The notes below the pieces were generated by a model. It made no database searches. It was not told where the DNA came from and saw only the letters and a program-made list of their open reading frames with translations. A program made the translations under genes and the position numbers. This document shows positions 24,485 to 34,553 of a DNA stretch of 64,000 nucleotides, in pieces. Positions within the stretch are counted from its first letter, which is position 1; every line of letters begins with the position of its first letter. The stretch comes from Paraburkholderia bryophila (GTDB lineage: Bacteria; Pseudomonadota; Gammaproteobacteria; Burkholderiales; Burkholderiaceae): the NCBI RefSeq assembly GCF_013409255.1, contig NZ_JACCAS010000001.1:496001-560000 (forward strand), written 5' to 3'.

Positions 24485-24526
24485 CTGATCCAGATCAATC
24501 GTTCCGGGGAGTTGCTGTGACTTAAT
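24485..24526 (+). promoter_or_regulatory. FNR/ANR-like box and -10 before arcD
   Basis: CTGAT-ccag-ATCAA (24485-24498, 9/10 to TTGAT-N4-ATCAA) and a -10-like cttaat at 24521. This puts the box centre at about -41.5 from a start near 24533, as in FNR-activated class II promoters. It fits oxygen-controlled arginine fermentation. Confidence 0.75.
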
Positions 24527-24555
24527 CCATGCGTCTCCAGACCCCAGAGGTCGTC

Positions 24556-26040
24556 ATGAAAAATTTAGCAGATCACCTGACAGGCGCACCCGTCCCATCC
24601 TCCGCACAGGCGCCGATCGCGTCGAGCGCACCGAAGCAATTGAAGCTCGGCTTGCTGACCGCCCTGGTCATCGGTTCGATGATCGGCAGCGGGGTCTTCT
24701 CCCTTCCGCAGAACATGGCCTCCGGCGCCGGCGCCGGCGCGGTGCTGATCGGGTGGCTGATCACCGGCGTCGGCATGCTGATGCTGGCGCTCGTCTACCA
24801 GACCCTGACCACCCGCAAGCCGGATCTCGACAACGGCATCTACGCGTATGCGCGTGCAAGTGCCGGAGAGTTCGTCGGCTTCAATTCGGCGTGGGGATAC
24901 TGGGTGAGCGCGTGGCTCGGCAATGTCGGCTATCTGGTGATCGTCTTCGGCACGCTCGGCTATTTCTTCCCGATTTTCGGCGACGGTAATACGCGCGCCG
25001 CGGTGCTCGGTGCATCGATCGTCCTTTGGGCCATGCACTTCGTGATCCTGCGCGGCGTTCGCGGCGCAGCGGTCCTCAATGCGATCACGACCGTCGCCAA
25101 GATCATCCCGCTGCTGCTCTTCATCGTGCTTGCCCTGGCCGCCTTCAGAAGTCATGTTTTCACGCAGGACTTCTGGGGCAATCCGAAACTCGGCACGGTG
25201 TTCACCCAGGTCAAGAGCACGATGCTAATCACCGTCTGGGTGTTCATTGGGATCGAAGGCGCGAATGTGTTTTCTGCGCGCGCACAACGTCGTGAAGACG
25301 TCGGCCGTGCCACGGTGGCCGGTTTCGCGGTCGTGCTGCTGTTGCTGATGGCCGTGTCGCTGCTGTCGCTCGGTATCGTGCCGCAGGGCGATCTCGCCGC
25401 GCTGAAGAATCCTTCGATGGCCGGCGTTCTGGACAAGGCCGTCGGCACCTGGGGCGCAGTGCTGATCAGTATCGGGCTGCTGGTTTCGGTCGGCGGCGCC
25501 CTGCTCGCCTGGACGCTGCTCGCGGCAGAAACCCTGTTCACGCCGGCGAATGGCGGCGTCATGCCGAAGTTCCTGGCGCGTGAGAACTCCCACGGCGTGC
25601 CCGCCAATGCCCTCTGGGTGACGAACGGGCTGGTTCAGCTTTTCCTGCTCATCACGCTGGTTTCCAATGCGACCTATCAGGCACTGATCTCGCTCGCGAC
25701 GTCGATGATCCTGGTCCCGTACCTCTTTTCGGCGGTGTACGCGACCCGCATCGCCGTCGCCGGCGAAAACTATCCGGCGGGCGATTCGGCACGTGGGCGC
25801 GACATGCTGATCGGCGCGCTGGCCACGGTCTATTGCTGCTGGCTGCTGTACGCAGCGGGCCCCAAATATCTGCTGCTCTCCGCCCTGCTCTACGCGCCTG
25901 GCGTCGTCCTGTATGGCTGGGCCAAACGCGAACAGCATGCGCGTCTGTTCAAACCATTCGAAGCCGCCGTGCTGGTCGCGTTAGTCGTGCTGGCGGCGAT
26001 TGCCGCGTGGCTGCTGTCGAGCGGTGCACTCGGTCTTTAA
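24556..26040 (+). CDS. arcD: Arginine/ornithine antiporter (APC family)
   Basis: A 494-residue transporter of the APC superfamily with about 12-13 hydrophobic segments. It begins [19 protein letters not shown], the conserved GSGxF helix 1 motif of amino-acid antiporters, and carries [15 protein letters not shown] in helix 6. Start at 24556 is preceded by agagg and lies after the predicted transcription start; the upstream in-frame ATG at 24529 would be outside the transcript. It imports arginine in exchange for ornithine. First gene of arcDABC, as in Pseudomonas. Confidence 0.9.
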   Translation: MKNLADHLTGAPVPSSAQAPIASSAPKQLKLGLLTALVIGSMIGSGVFSLPQNMASGAGAGAVLIGWLITGVGMLMLALVYQTLTTRKPDLDNGIYAYARASAGEFVGFNSAWGYWVSAWLGNVGYLVIVFGTLGYFFPIFGDGNTRAAVLGASIVLWAMHFVILRGVRGAAVLNAITTVAKIIPLLLFIVLALAAFRSHVFTQDFWGNPKLGTVFTQVKSTMLITVWVFIGIEGANVFSARAQRREDVGRATVAGFAVVLLLLMAVSLLSLGIVPQGDLAALKNPSMAGVLDKAVGTWGAVLISIGLLVSVGGALLAWTLLAAETLFTPANGGVMPKFLARENSHGVPANALWVTNGLVQLFLLITLVSNATYQALISLATSMILVPYLFSAVYATRIAVAGENYPAGDSARGRDMLIGALATVYCCWLLYAAGPKYLLLSALLYAPGVVLYGWAKREQHARLFKPFEAAVLVALVVLAAIAAWLLSSGALGL

Positions 26041-26057
26041 CCGACAAGGAATCTATC

Positions 26058-27275
26058 ATGGGATTCGGCGTTTTCTCCGAAGTCGGGACGCTGCGCAAGG
26101 TCATGGTGTGCAAGCCGGGCTTGGCCCAGGCACGCCTGACTCCGCTCAACTGCCGGGAACTGCTGTTCGACGACGTGTTGTGGGTCGCGCAGGCAAAAAC
26201 CGACCACTATGCGTTCGTCAGTGCGATGCAGGACCATGGAATCGACGTCGTCGACACCCATGATCTGCTGGCGGAAATTCTCCGCGATCGGCAGGCGCGC
26301 GACTGGGTGCTCGATCGGAAACTATCGCCCGGCACCGTTGACGCGGAATTGTCCGCGCAATTGCGTCCCTGGCTCGACGAGATGAAGCCGCAAGAACTCG
26401 CCATGCGCCTGATCGGCGGCATTGTGCGCGGCGAGTTGCCGTTCGAGCCTGCCGGCCTGCTGGCGCGTTGCGTGGATCACGCGGGCTTTCTTTTGCCGCC
26501 GCTGCCCAACGCGCTCTTTACGCGGGACAACAGTTGCTGGATCAACGACGGCGCCGTGCTCGGCTCGATGTACTGGCCGGCCCGCCGCCAGGAGACGTTG
26601 CTGAGCGCCGCCATCTATCGCTTTCATCCGCTCTTCAATGACGGGGCACGCATCTGGTGGGGAGACCCCGACGTCGATCACGGCGGCGCGACGCTCGAGG
26701 GGGGCGACGTGATGCCACTGTCGCGCGATGTCGTTCTGATCGGCATGGGCGAGCGCAGTTCGCCGCAAGGGGTCGCTCAACTGGCGCGCGCGCTTTTCGC
26801 CCGCGAGTCGGTCAAGCACGTGATCGCCGCCCAGTTGCCCAGCTCCCGCGGCGCGATGCATCTCGACACCGTATTGACGTTCTGCGACCGCGACCTCGTC
26901 ACGATTTTCCCGCAGGTGGTCGACCGTATTCGCTGCACCAGCCTGCGCCCCGGCGAACGACCCGGGCAACTCGACGTACGCGCGGAAACCGCCCCGTTCC
27001 TCGATGTCGTCGCGAACGCAATCGGCTTGAAAACGCTGCGCACCGTCGCCACTGGCGGCGACGAGTGGGAGGCCGAGCGCGAGCAATGGGACGACGGCAA
27101 CAACGTCATCGCGCTCGCGCCCGGTCTCGTGGTCGCGTACAACCGTAACGTCTACACGAACACCTTGCTGCGCAAGGCCGGCGTCGAAGTGATCACGATT
27201 CCGAGCGGCGAACTGGGCCGCGGTCGCGGCGGCGGTCACTGCATGACGTGCCCGCTGGAACGCGACCCTGTCTGA
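26058..27275 (+). CDS. arcA: Arginine deiminase
   Basis: A 405-residue enzyme converting arginine to citrulline and ammonia. Conserved marks: FTRDNSCW, the EGGDVMPLS segment, MHLDTVLTF with the active-site His/Asp, and the C-terminal [10 protein letters not shown] with the catalytic Cys. Length is normal. Start at 26058 ([20 protein letters not shown]) is preceded by aagga. Lies 17 nt after arcD, in one operon. Ammonia release also buffers acid. Confidence 0.96.
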   Translation: MGFGVFSEVGTLRKVMVCKPGLAQARLTPLNCRELLFDDVLWVAQAKTDHYAFVSAMQDHGIDVVDTHDLLAEILRDRQARDWVLDRKLSPGTVDAELSAQLRPWLDEMKPQELAMRLIGGIVRGELPFEPAGLLARCVDHAGFLLPPLPNALFTRDNSCWINDGAVLGSMYWPARRQETLLSAAIYRFHPLFNDGARIWWGDPDVDHGGATLEGGDVMPLSRDVVLIGMGERSSPQGVAQLARALFARESVKHVIAAQLPSSRGAMHLDTVLTFCDRDLVTIFPQVVDRIRCTSLRPGERPGQLDVRAETAPFLDVVANAIGLKTLRTVATGGDEWEAEREQWDDGNNVIALAPGLVVAYNRNVYTNTLLRKAGVEVITIPSGELGRGRGGGHCMTCPLERDPV

Positions 27276-27304
27276 CTCCCCCCACACGCTGAGGATCATC
27301 TGCC

Positions 27305-28303
27305 ATGGCATTCAATCTGCGCAACCGGAGCCTGCTCAACATGCAGGACTTCTCGCCCCGCGACATCCGCTTTCTCCTCGATCTGGCCGCCGAGCTGAAA
27401 CGGGCGAAGTACGCGGGCAATGAGGTACCGAAACTGGCTGGAAAAAATATCGCACTGATCTTCGAGAAAACGTCGACCCGTACGCGTTGTGCGTTCGAGG
27501 TCGCGGTCCACGATCAGGGCGGGCATGTGACTTATATCGATTCGGCGAGCTCCCAACTCGGCCGTAAAGAGTCGCTCAAGGACACCGCGCGCGTGCTCGG
27601 ACGCCTGTACGACGGAATCGAGTATCGCGGCTTCCATCAGACCGTGGTCGAAGATCTCGCCACCTACTCGCACGTGCCGGTCTGGAATGGCCTGACCGAC
27701 GAATTCCACCCGACCCAGGTGCTCGCCGATCTGCTCACCATGCAGGAGTTCGGCGAGAAGCCCTTGCATGAACTGTCGTTCTGCTACCTCGGCGACGCGC
27801 GTTTCAACATGGGCAATTCCCTGTTGATAGGCGGCGTGCAGATGGGCATGGACGTGCGGATTGCCGCGCCGCGCGAACTGTGGCCCAACGACGACCTGAT
27901 CGCACAGATGCGCAGCCTCGCCGAACGCACGGGTGCGCGCGTGACGATCGTCGAAGACCCGCAGGCAGGCGTCGACGGTGCCGACTTTCTCTATACCGAC
28001 GTGTGGGTGTCGATGGGCGAGTCGATGGACGCCTGGGGCGCCCGTATCGAGCTGCTCAAGCCCTATCAGGTCAATGCCGCGTTGATGAAGGCCAGCGGCA
28101 AAGCCCGCACGCGCTTCATGCACTGCCTGCCTGCATACCACAACCTCGAAACCGAGACGGGCCGGCAAATTCACGAGCGGTTTGGTCTGGCAGAGCTGGA
28201 AGTCACCGACGAAGTCTTCGAATCGGACGCATCGATCGTCTTCTCGCAAGCTGAAAACCGCATGCATACGATCAAGGCGGTGCTCGTGGCGACCCTCGGA
28301 TAG
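27305..28303 (+). CDS. arcB: Ornithine carbamoyltransferase, catabolic
   Basis: A 332-residue enzyme splitting citrulline with phosphate into ornithine and carbamoyl phosphate. The carbamoyl-phosphate motif STRTR is at residues 57-61, HPTQVLADL near 140 and the ornithine-site FMHCLPAYH near 272. ATG with a gagga site. Its position between arcA and arcC marks it as the catabolic form rather than anabolic ArgF. Confidence 0.95.
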   Translation: MAFNLRNRSLLNMQDFSPRDIRFLLDLAAELKRAKYAGNEVPKLAGKNIALIFEKTSTRTRCAFEVAVHDQGGHVTYIDSASSQLGRKESLKDTARVLGRLYDGIEYRGFHQTVVEDLATYSHVPVWNGLTDEFHPTQVLADLLTMQEFGEKPLHELSFCYLGDARFNMGNSLLIGGVQMGMDVRIAAPRELWPNDDLIAQMRSLAERTGARVTIVEDPQAGVDGADFLYTDVWVSMGESMDAWGARIELLKPYQVNAALMKASGKARTRFMHCLPAYHNLETETGRQIHERFGLAELEVTDEVFESDASIVFSQAENRMHTIKAVLVATLG

Positions 28304-28312
28304 GAGAACACC

Positions 28313-29227
28313 TTGCGTATCCTGATCGCACTCGGCGGCAATGCGCTGCTGCGGCGCGGCGAGCCGATGACGGTGACCAACCAGATCGCCAACATTCGTC
28401 GAGCCGCGGCCCAGATTGCGCGTCTTGCTCCCGGCAATCAACTGATCGTCGCGCACGGCAATGGCCCGCAGGTCGGCCTGCTCGCGTTGCAGGCCGCGGC
28501 GGAGGACGCTCCCGGCGCCACGCCGCTCGACGTACTCGATGCCGAGTCCGAAGGCATGATCGGATACCTGCTCGAACAGGAGCTATCCAACGCCCTGCCA
28601 AAGGGCCGCGAGGTCGCCACCTTGCTCACACGCGTCGAAGTGCACGCCGACGATCCCGCGTTCGGCCATCCGACCAAGCCGATCGGTCCTGTCTATGCGA
28701 AAGAGGACGCCGAACGCCTTGCCGGGCGCTACGGTTGGACCATCGCAGCCGACGGCGCCGGCTATCGGCGCGTCGTCGCGTCGCCCAAGCCGCAACGCGT
28801 CGTGGAACTGCAGCCGATCCAATGGTTGCTGGAGCGCGATGCGGTGGTGATCGCAGCGGGAGGCGGCGGCATTCCCGTGACGGTCGCCGCCGACGGCAAG
28901 ACACGCTCCGGCGTCGAAGCGGTGATCGACAAAGACTTGTGCTGCGCGCTGCTGGCCGCGAACGTTGGCGCGGATCTGCTGTTGATCGCCACCGACGTCG
29001 ACGCGGTCTACGAGCACTGGCACACGTCTCAGGAACGCGCACTCGGTGAGATAACGGTAGCGGAGTTCCGGGCCATGTCCTTTCCCGCGGGCACGATGGG
29101 GCCCAAAGTCGAGGCCGCCTGCGAATTCGCGTCACGCACGGGACGACCGGCCGTCATCGGTTCGCTCGACCAGATCGAACAGCTCGCCCGCGGGACAGCC
29201 GGCACGCGCGTCACCGGTGGTAAGTAG
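28313..29227 (+). CDS. arcC: Carbamate kinase
   Basis: A 304-residue kinase that makes ATP from carbamoyl phosphate and ADP, the energy-yielding step of the pathway. Motifs: [11 protein letters not shown] at the N-terminus, HGNGPQVG near residue 46, AGGGGIPVT near 182 and a conserved VIDKDL. The start is TTG at 28313, 5 nt after a strong aggaga site; no in-frame ATG exists before the conserved N-terminus. The weak start codon may lower its yield relative to ArcA and ArcB. Confidence 0.94.
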   Translation: MRILIALGGNALLRRGEPMTVTNQIANIRRAAAQIARLAPGNQLIVAHGNGPQVGLLALQAAAEDAPGATPLDVLDAESEGMIGYLLEQELSNALPKGREVATLLTRVEVHADDPAFGHPTKPIGPVYAKEDAERLAGRYGWTIAADGAGYRRVVASPKPQRVVELQPIQWLLERDAVVIAAGGGGIPVTVAADGKTRSGVEAVIDKDLCCALLAANVGADLLLIATDVDAVYEHWHTSQERALGEITVAEFRAMSFPAGTMGPKVEAACEFASRTGRPAVIGSLDQIEQLARGTAGTRVTGGK

Positions 29228-29276
29228 TCGTGCTGCGATGCCGCTGGTTTCACCACACCAGGGACACGACAAGACG

Positions 29277-30290
29277 ATGTTCGACAAACTGCACATGACG
29301 TTATCCACACGCCGCCTGCGCATCCTGCTCGCGTTAGCGCTGCTTGTCGCCACTATCGGCGCCTATGGCGCGTGGCGCTGGTCGACGCTGTTCGGCCCCT
29401 CCGCGGACACGAGTCACGTCATCGTGTCCGGCAACATCGAAGCCCACGAAAGCGTGCTGAGCGTCACGCAGGTGCAGGCGCAGATCGTCAATCTGCCGTT
29501 CGACGAAGGCGCTTACGTGCAACGCGGCACCGTGCTCGCGCGGCTCGACGATAGCCTGTACCGGCAGCAGACGGAAATCGATCGCACCGATCTGGATGTC
29601 GCCACCGCGCAGATCAGCGCGAACGAAAGCACCCTGGCCGCCGCCCGGAACAGCGTCGTCAGCGACCAGTTCGATCTGGCCGAAAAGCAGCTCGATCTCG
29701 CCCGCGACGAGACGCTCCTGAAAAGCAACGCGGTCGCCACGCAGGCACGCGACCTCGCCCTCACCGCCGCGCGGCAATCCGCCGCCACGCTGGCGCACGA
29801 TCGCGCTTTGGTCGACGTCGCACGCAACAACATCGCCCTGGCGCGGGCCAATCAGGCGGCGGCCGACGCGAAGCTCAAGCTCGACCAGGTGATGTTGTCC
29901 TATACCGTGCTGCGTGCCCCGTTCGACGGCGTGATCGCCGTGCGAGAAGCCGAACTCGGCCAGCTTGCGGGGGCCGGCGTCGCGATTTTTACGCTCGACG
30001 AACTCGATCATGTCTGGCTGCGCGCCTACGTGAACGAACAGGATATCGGCAAGGTTCGTCTGCACGAGGCCGTCGACGTGACGACCGACACCTACCCCGG
30101 CAAGACCTATCGCGGCCGTATCAGCTTCATCTCTCCCCAGGCCGAGTTCACCCCCAAGACGGTCGAGACGCACGCGGAGCGGGTCACGCTGGTGTACCGG
30201 ATTCGCGTCGATATCGACAACCCAACGCACGAACTGCTGCCGGGCATGCCCGCCGATGGATCGATCGCACTGCTGGCGCCCGGCCAATGA
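29277..30290 (+). CDS. HlyD-family membrane fusion protein (YbhG-like)
   Basis: A 337-residue periplasmic adaptor. One N-terminal membrane helix (ILLALALLVATIGAYGAW), a biotinyl-lipoyl half (VLSVTQVQAQIVNLPFDEGA), a long alpha-helical hairpin rich in Ala/Arg/Asp (about 95-190), the second lipoyl half (YTVLRAPFDGVIAVREAELG) and beta-barrel. Starts upstream of 29277 (29217, 29238) are in frame but weaker. Overlaps the next gene by ATGA. With the next four genes it forms a YbhGFSR-like exporter, here apparently in the arc transcript. Confidence 0.88.
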   Translation: MFDKLHMTLSTRRLRILLALALLVATIGAYGAWRWSTLFGPSADTSHVIVSGNIEAHESVLSVTQVQAQIVNLPFDEGAYVQRGTVLARLDDSLYRQQTEIDRTDLDVATAQISANESTLAAARNSVVSDQFDLAEKQLDLARDETLLKSNAVATQARDLALTAARQSAATLAHDRALVDVARNNIALARANQAAADAKLKLDQVMLSYTVLRAPFDGVIAVREAELGQLAGAGVAIFTLDELDHVWLRAYVNEQDIGKVRLHEAVDVTTDTYPGKTYRGRISFISPQAEFTPKTVETHAERVTLVYRIRVDIDNPTHELLPGMPADGSIALLAPGQ

Positions 30291-31231
30291 GCGCTGCGCC
30301 GTCGTCCGTCGCGATCCACGCGCATGCGCTGGTGCGCAGCTTCGGCGCCGTGCATGCCGTGCGCGGCGTCAGCGTCGACATCGCGCGAGGGGAAATCTTC
30401 GGACTGGTCGGGCCGGACGGCGCGGGCAAAACCACCATCATGCGCATGCTCGCGGGGGTGCTGCGCCCGGATTCCGGCGAGATCCGGCTGGACAATATCG
30501 ACGTCGTGGCGCAGCCCGAACGCGCCAAGGCGGCACTCAGCTACATGCCGCAGCGATTCGGCCTGTATGAGGACCTGACGGTCGCCGAGAACATCGCGTT
30601 CTACGGCGAACTGTTCAGCGTGCCCCGCAAAACGCAGCGCGAGCGCAGCGGCCAGCTTCTCGAGGCCGCCGGCCTCGTCCCGTTCAGGCAGCGCCTGGCC
30701 GGCCAGTTATCCGGCGGCATGAAGCAGAAGCTCGGTCTCGTCTGCGCGTTGATCCACACCCCCCGCGTGCTCCTGCTCGACGAACCGACCACCGGCGTCG
30801 ATCCGGTGTCGCGCCGCGATTTCTGGGAGATTCTGTACAACCTGCGTGAAAGCGGCGTCACGATCGTGCTGTCCACGGCGTATATGGACGAGGCTGAACG
30901 CTGCTCGCGCCTCGCCTTGCTGCATGCCGGCGAGATCCGCCAATGCGACACGCCGGCGCGGCTCAAGCAGGCCATGCCGGGCGCGTTGCTGGCTATCGCC
31001 GCGGCCGATCCGCGCGCGGTGCACGATGCGCTCGTCGATGCGCCAGGCGTGCTGGGCGCATTGCTGATGGGCGACCGCGTGCACGTGCGAGTCGACGACG
31101 CAGCGCGCCGCACGCCGGAGATAACTGCGCGGCTGGCCAGCCGAGCCATCGGACCCGCGACGATTACGCCCGTCGAGCCAGGCATCGAAGACGTCTTTGT
31201 CGCGCTCGTCGGGTCGGGCAGCGCGGCATGA
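30287..31231 (+). CDS. ABC transporter ATPase (YbhF N-half-like)
   Basis: A 314-residue ATPase. Walker A is GPDGAGKTT (Asp for the usual Asn), signature LSGGMKQKL, Walker B VLLLDEPTTGVDP. In Enterobacteriaceae YbhF carries two ATPase domains in one chain; here they are two genes overlapping by 4 nt. The C-terminal extension (about 220-314) is typical of drug/polysaccharide ABC-2 ATPases. Confidence 0.9.
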   Translation: MSAAPSSVAIHAHALVRSFGAVHAVRGVSVDIARGEIFGLVGPDGAGKTTIMRMLAGVLRPDSGEIRLDNIDVVAQPERAKAALSYMPQRFGLYEDLTVAENIAFYGELFSVPRKTQRERSGQLLEAAGLVPFRQRLAGQLSGGMKQKLGLVCALIHTPRVLLLDEPTTGVDPVSRRDFWEILYNLRESGVTIVLSTAYMDEAERCSRLALLHAGEIRQCDTPARLKQAMPGALLAIAAADPRAVHDALVDAPGVLGALLMGDRVHVRVDDAARRTPEITARLASRAIGPATITPVEPGIEDVFVALVGSGSAA

Positions 31232-32181
31232 GCGATCCCGGCGATCCGGTCGTCAAGGCGGCGGGCCTAACCAAACGCTTCGGCGCGTTCACCGCGGTCG
31301 ATCGTCTCGACCTGTGCATCGGCAAAGGCGAAGTGGTCGGCTTCATCGGTCCCAATGGCGCGGGCAAATCGACAACCCTTCGCATGCTGTGCGGACTGCT
31401 CTCGCCAAGCGCCGGACAGGCCTCGGTGGCCGGCTTCGACGTGAGCACCCAGGCCGAGGCGCTGCGGGCGCACATCGGCTACATGTCGCAAAAGTTCTCT
31501 TTATATGGCGACCTGACCTGCCGTGAAAACCTGCGCTTTTTCTGCGGCATCTACCGCGTGCCCCGTGCGGAGATCGACGAACGGATCCGCCGCGCTATCG
31601 CGATGGCAGGACTGGATGGGCGCGAGGACACGCTCGTGCGAACGCTCGCCGGCGGCTGGAAACAGCGTCTCGCGCTCGGCTGCGCGATCCTGCATCGCCC
31701 GCCCGTGCTGTTTCTCGACGAACCGACCTCCGGGGTCGAGCCAGAAGCGCGCCGACGGTTCTGGGACCTGATTCACGAGCTGGCCGCGAGCGGCGTCACC
31801 GTGCTCGTGTCCACACACTACATGGAAGAAGCGGAATACTGCCACCGCATCGCGCTGATCGACGCGGGACGGCTGGTGGCGATCGGCAGTCCAGGCGACC
31901 TGCGCGCGCACAACCTCGGCGGCAATCTGTTCGAACTGGTCTGCGCGCCGCTTGGCGCCGCCCTTGCCGCCTTGCGCGAGATGCCGGAGGTGATCGACGC
32001 CGCGATCTTCGGCGACCGCTTGCATGTGCTGATGCGCAGCGGCGCCGCAGAAGCCGGTCTTCAGCTCCTGCTGGCGCAGCGCCATATCGATGCGACGGCG
32101 CCCCGACCGATTCGTCCCTCGCTCGAGGACGTGTTCGTGCAGATCGTCTCCCGCACGAACAAAGGAGACACTACGCCATGA
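31228..32181 (+). CDS. ABC transporter ATPase (YbhF C-half-like)
   Basis: A 317-residue ATPase starting MSDPGDPVVKAAGLTKRFG at the ATGA overlap. Walker A GPNGAGKSTT, Walker B VLFLDEPTSGVEP. The signature reads LAGGWKQRL rather than LSGGxxQR; together with the partner's canonical signature this suggests an asymmetric pair with one weakened site. Overlaps the next gene by 4 nt. Confidence 0.9.
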   Translation: MSDPGDPVVKAAGLTKRFGAFTAVDRLDLCIGKGEVVGFIGPNGAGKSTTLRMLCGLLSPSAGQASVAGFDVSTQAEALRAHIGYMSQKFSLYGDLTCRENLRFFCGIYRVPRAEIDERIRRAIAMAGLDGREDTLVRTLAGGWKQRLALGCAILHRPPVLFLDEPTSGVEPEARRRFWDLIHELAASGVTVLVSTHYMEEAEYCHRIALIDAGRLVAIGSPGDLRAHNLGGNLFELVCAPLGAALAALREMPEVIDAAIFGDRLHVLMRSGAAEAGLQLLLAQRHIDATAPRPIRPSLEDVFVQIVSRTNKGDTTP

Positions 32182-33314
32182 ACCTGCGACGCCTGCTGGC
32201 CATGGCGCATAAGGAAACGCTGCAGATCTGGCGCGACCCGCGCAGCCTTGCGATCGCACTGCTCATGCCCTTGCTGCAGATGGTGCTGCTGGGCTATGGC
32301 GTCAGTCTGGATATCAGGCGCATTCCGCTGTGCATCGACGATCAGGCGCATAGCCAGATCAGTCGCGAACTGGTGCAGAACTTCGTTGCGTCGGGTTGGT
32401 TTTCGGCCGTCCATCCGCTCGACAACGAACGCTCGCTGCGCGATGCGATGGACCGTGGCACGTGCGCCGGCGTGGTCACGATTCCGGTGGATTTTTCGCG
32501 CGCACTCACGACCACCGGCATCGCTTCGGTGCAAACCGTGTTCGACGCGACCGATGCGAATACCACCAATATCGCCATTGGCTATGCGCAGGGCGTGATC
32601 GCGCGGACCACCGCGGACTTTCAGTCCCGCTGGAACCAGGCGCATGGTCTGCGGCCACAGGCAGTCGGCGTAGTCGATCTGCAGGCGCGCGTCTGGTTCA
32701 ACGAAGGGCTGGACAGCCGCAACTTCATCATCCCGGGGATCGTGGCGGTGATTCTCGCGCTGGTCGGCGCGCAGCTCACTTCGCTGACCGTCTCGCGCGA
32801 ATGGGAGCGCGGCACGATGGAGCAGCTTATCTCCACCCCCGTCACCGCGCTCGAAGTCATGCTCGGCAAGCTGCTGCCGTACTTTGCGATCGGCCTCGCG
32901 AATGCGGCGTTCTGCCTGCTCAGCACCGTGTTCTGGTTTCACGTGCCGTTTCGCGGCAGCATCGTCACGCTGCTCGCCACCACCGCGCTCTTTACCCTGG
33001 TGGTGCTCGGCATCGGCTATCTGGTCTCGGTCCACATTCGCAGTCAGCTCGGCGCGAGCCAGGTTGCACTGTTGTTGACCATGCTGCCAACCAGCATGCT
33101 GTCCGGCTACACCTTTGCCATCGACCAGATGCCCGCGCCGATCCAGGCCGCGACGCTGCTGGTCTACGCACGCTACTACATCACCATCCTGCGCGCCCTG
33201 TTCCTGAAAGGCAGCACCCTGACCGAGCTCGCCGCGCCGATCCTCGCGCTGGCCGTCTATGCGCTCGCGATCATCTGGATGGCCGCGCGCGCCTTCCACA
33301 AACACCTGGATTAG
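32178..33314 (+). CDS. ABC-2 type permease (YbhS-like)
   Basis: A 378-residue inner membrane permease: one N-terminal helix, a large periplasmic loop (about 45-175), then five hydrophobic segments. Contains the ABC-2 pattern SREWERGTMEQLISTPVT at about residues 212-229 and a YARYYITILRALFLKG end region. Forms the membrane pore with the next gene's product. Confidence 0.9.
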   Translation: MNLRRLLAMAHKETLQIWRDPRSLAIALLMPLLQMVLLGYGVSLDIRRIPLCIDDQAHSQISRELVQNFVASGWFSAVHPLDNERSLRDAMDRGTCAGVVTIPVDFSRALTTTGIASVQTVFDATDANTTNIAIGYAQGVIARTTADFQSRWNQAHGLRPQAVGVVDLQARVWFNEGLDSRNFIIPGIVAVILALVGAQLTSLTVSREWERGTMEQLISTPVTALEVMLGKLLPYFAIGLANAAFCLLSTVFWFHVPFRGSIVTLLATTALFTLVVLGIGYLVSVHIRSQLGASQVALLLTMLPTSMLSGYTFAIDQMPAPIQAATLLVYARYYITILRALFLKGSTLTELAAPILALAVYALAIIWMAARAFHKHLD

Positions 33315-33320
33315 CTCGTC

Positions 33321-34451
33321 ATGTTCGACCGCCTGCAGGTCATGCTGATGAAGGAATTTCTCGAGCTCAAGCGCGATCGCTGGGCCATGTTCCGGCTGAT
33401 CGTGCCCCTGCTTCTGCAAGTCGTCGTCTACGGTTACGCGGCAACGTTCACGGTCAATCACGTGAGTCTTGCCGTGCTCGATCTCGACCACAGTCAGGCG
33501 AGCCGCAACCTCGTCTCGCACTTCGCGGCGACCGGAAGGTTCCATGTCGTGGACCATGCCGGCTCCGAACGCGCGCTGACCCATGACATCGACAGCGGCG
33601 ACGCCTCCGTGGCGATCGTGATTCACGCGGGGTTCTCACAGTATCTGTACAACGGCCGCAGCGCGCCGCTGCAGGTCATCGTGGACGGCACCAACTCCAA
33701 CACGGCGCTCATCGCGCTCGGCTACATCAACCAGATCGTGGCGCAATTCCAGAGCGATCAGGTGAAGGACGCGTGGCCCGAGTCTGCCGGCGCCGCGCCG
33801 GCCGCCGTGACGGTCGCGCTGCGCGAGCGCCCCTGGTACAACGACACCATCGACGATCGCTGGTTTTTTATCCCCGGCGTGGTCGGTACGCTCACGCTGA
33901 TGCAGGTGGTGAGCCTCACGGCGTTCGCGGTGGTCCGCGAGCGGGAAATCGGCACCCTGGAGCAGATCATGGTGAGCCCGATCAGACCGATCGAATTCAT
34001 CCTCGGGAAGACCGTGCCGTTCTTCCTGATCGGGCTTGCCGACGTCGCGCTGGTCACGGCGGTCGGTGTCGGCTGGTTTCACGTTCCGTTCGTCGGCAAC
34101 CCGCTCGTGATGCTGGCGGGCGCCTCGCTGTTCCTGTTGGCGGCGCTCGGCCTCGGCTTGCTGCTGTCGACGTTCTCGCGCACGCAGCAACAGGCGTTCG
34201 CGCTCAACTTCTTTCTGATCAACCCGCTTTTTATCCTGTCGGGATTCGCCTTCCCCATTGCGGCTATGCCCAAAATCATGCAGTGGATTACGCTGTTCAA
34301 CCCGCTGCGCTATTTTCTAGTCGTGCTGCGCTCGGTGTTTCTCAAAGCGGTGGGCTTCGACGTGTTGTGGCCGCAATTCGCCGCGATGGGCTTGCTCGGC
34401 GCGATCATGCTGGGCATCAGCGTCCTGCGGTTTCGCAAATCGCTCGACTGA
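33321..34451 (+). CDS. ABC-2 type permease (YbhR-like)
   Basis: A 376-residue paralogue of the preceding permease with the same layout (helix, periplasmic loop, five C-terminal helices) and the motif VREREIGTLEQIMVSPI. Starts 6 nt after the previous stop. End of the exporter unit; substrate unknown (relatives export cationic drugs). Confidence 0.9.
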   Translation: MFDRLQVMLMKEFLELKRDRWAMFRLIVPLLLQVVVYGYAATFTVNHVSLAVLDLDHSQASRNLVSHFAATGRFHVVDHAGSERALTHDIDSGDASVAIVIHAGFSQYLYNGRSAPLQVIVDGTNSNTALIALGYINQIVAQFQSDQVKDAWPESAGAAPAAVTVALRERPWYNDTIDDRWFFIPGVVGTLTLMQVVSLTAFAVVREREIGTLEQIMVSPIRPIEFILGKTVPFFLIGLADVALVTAVGVGWFHVPFVGNPLVMLAGASLFLLAALGLGLLLSTFSRTQQQAFALNFFLINPLFILSGFAFPIAAMPKIMQWITLFNPLRYFLVVLRSVFLKAVGFDVLWPQFAAMGLLGAIMLGISVLRFRKSLD

Positions 34452-34473
34452 ATCGGCCACCCTCCCCCATTCG

Positions 34474-34514
34474 ATGATCCATGTCAAAGCGCCAGCAGGC
34501 AAATGCAGTGCAAT
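34474..34514 (+). promoter_or_regulatory. FNR/ANR-like box before the MBL gene
   Basis: ATGAT-ccat-GTCAA (34474-34487, 8/10) with -10-like tgcaat at 34509, 22 nt downstream. Weaker than the others but with the same spacing. Confidence 0.45.
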
Positions 34515-34553
34515 GGGATGCATCCCCGCAATCGGCGGGTTCTGCGCGAGGGC

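Noticed and set aside
31156..33626. Long minus-strand frames opposite the exporter genes (for example 32061-33626)
   Set aside because: GC-rich shadow frames of clearly coding plus-strand genes; their translations are His/Gln/Arg-rich without domains.
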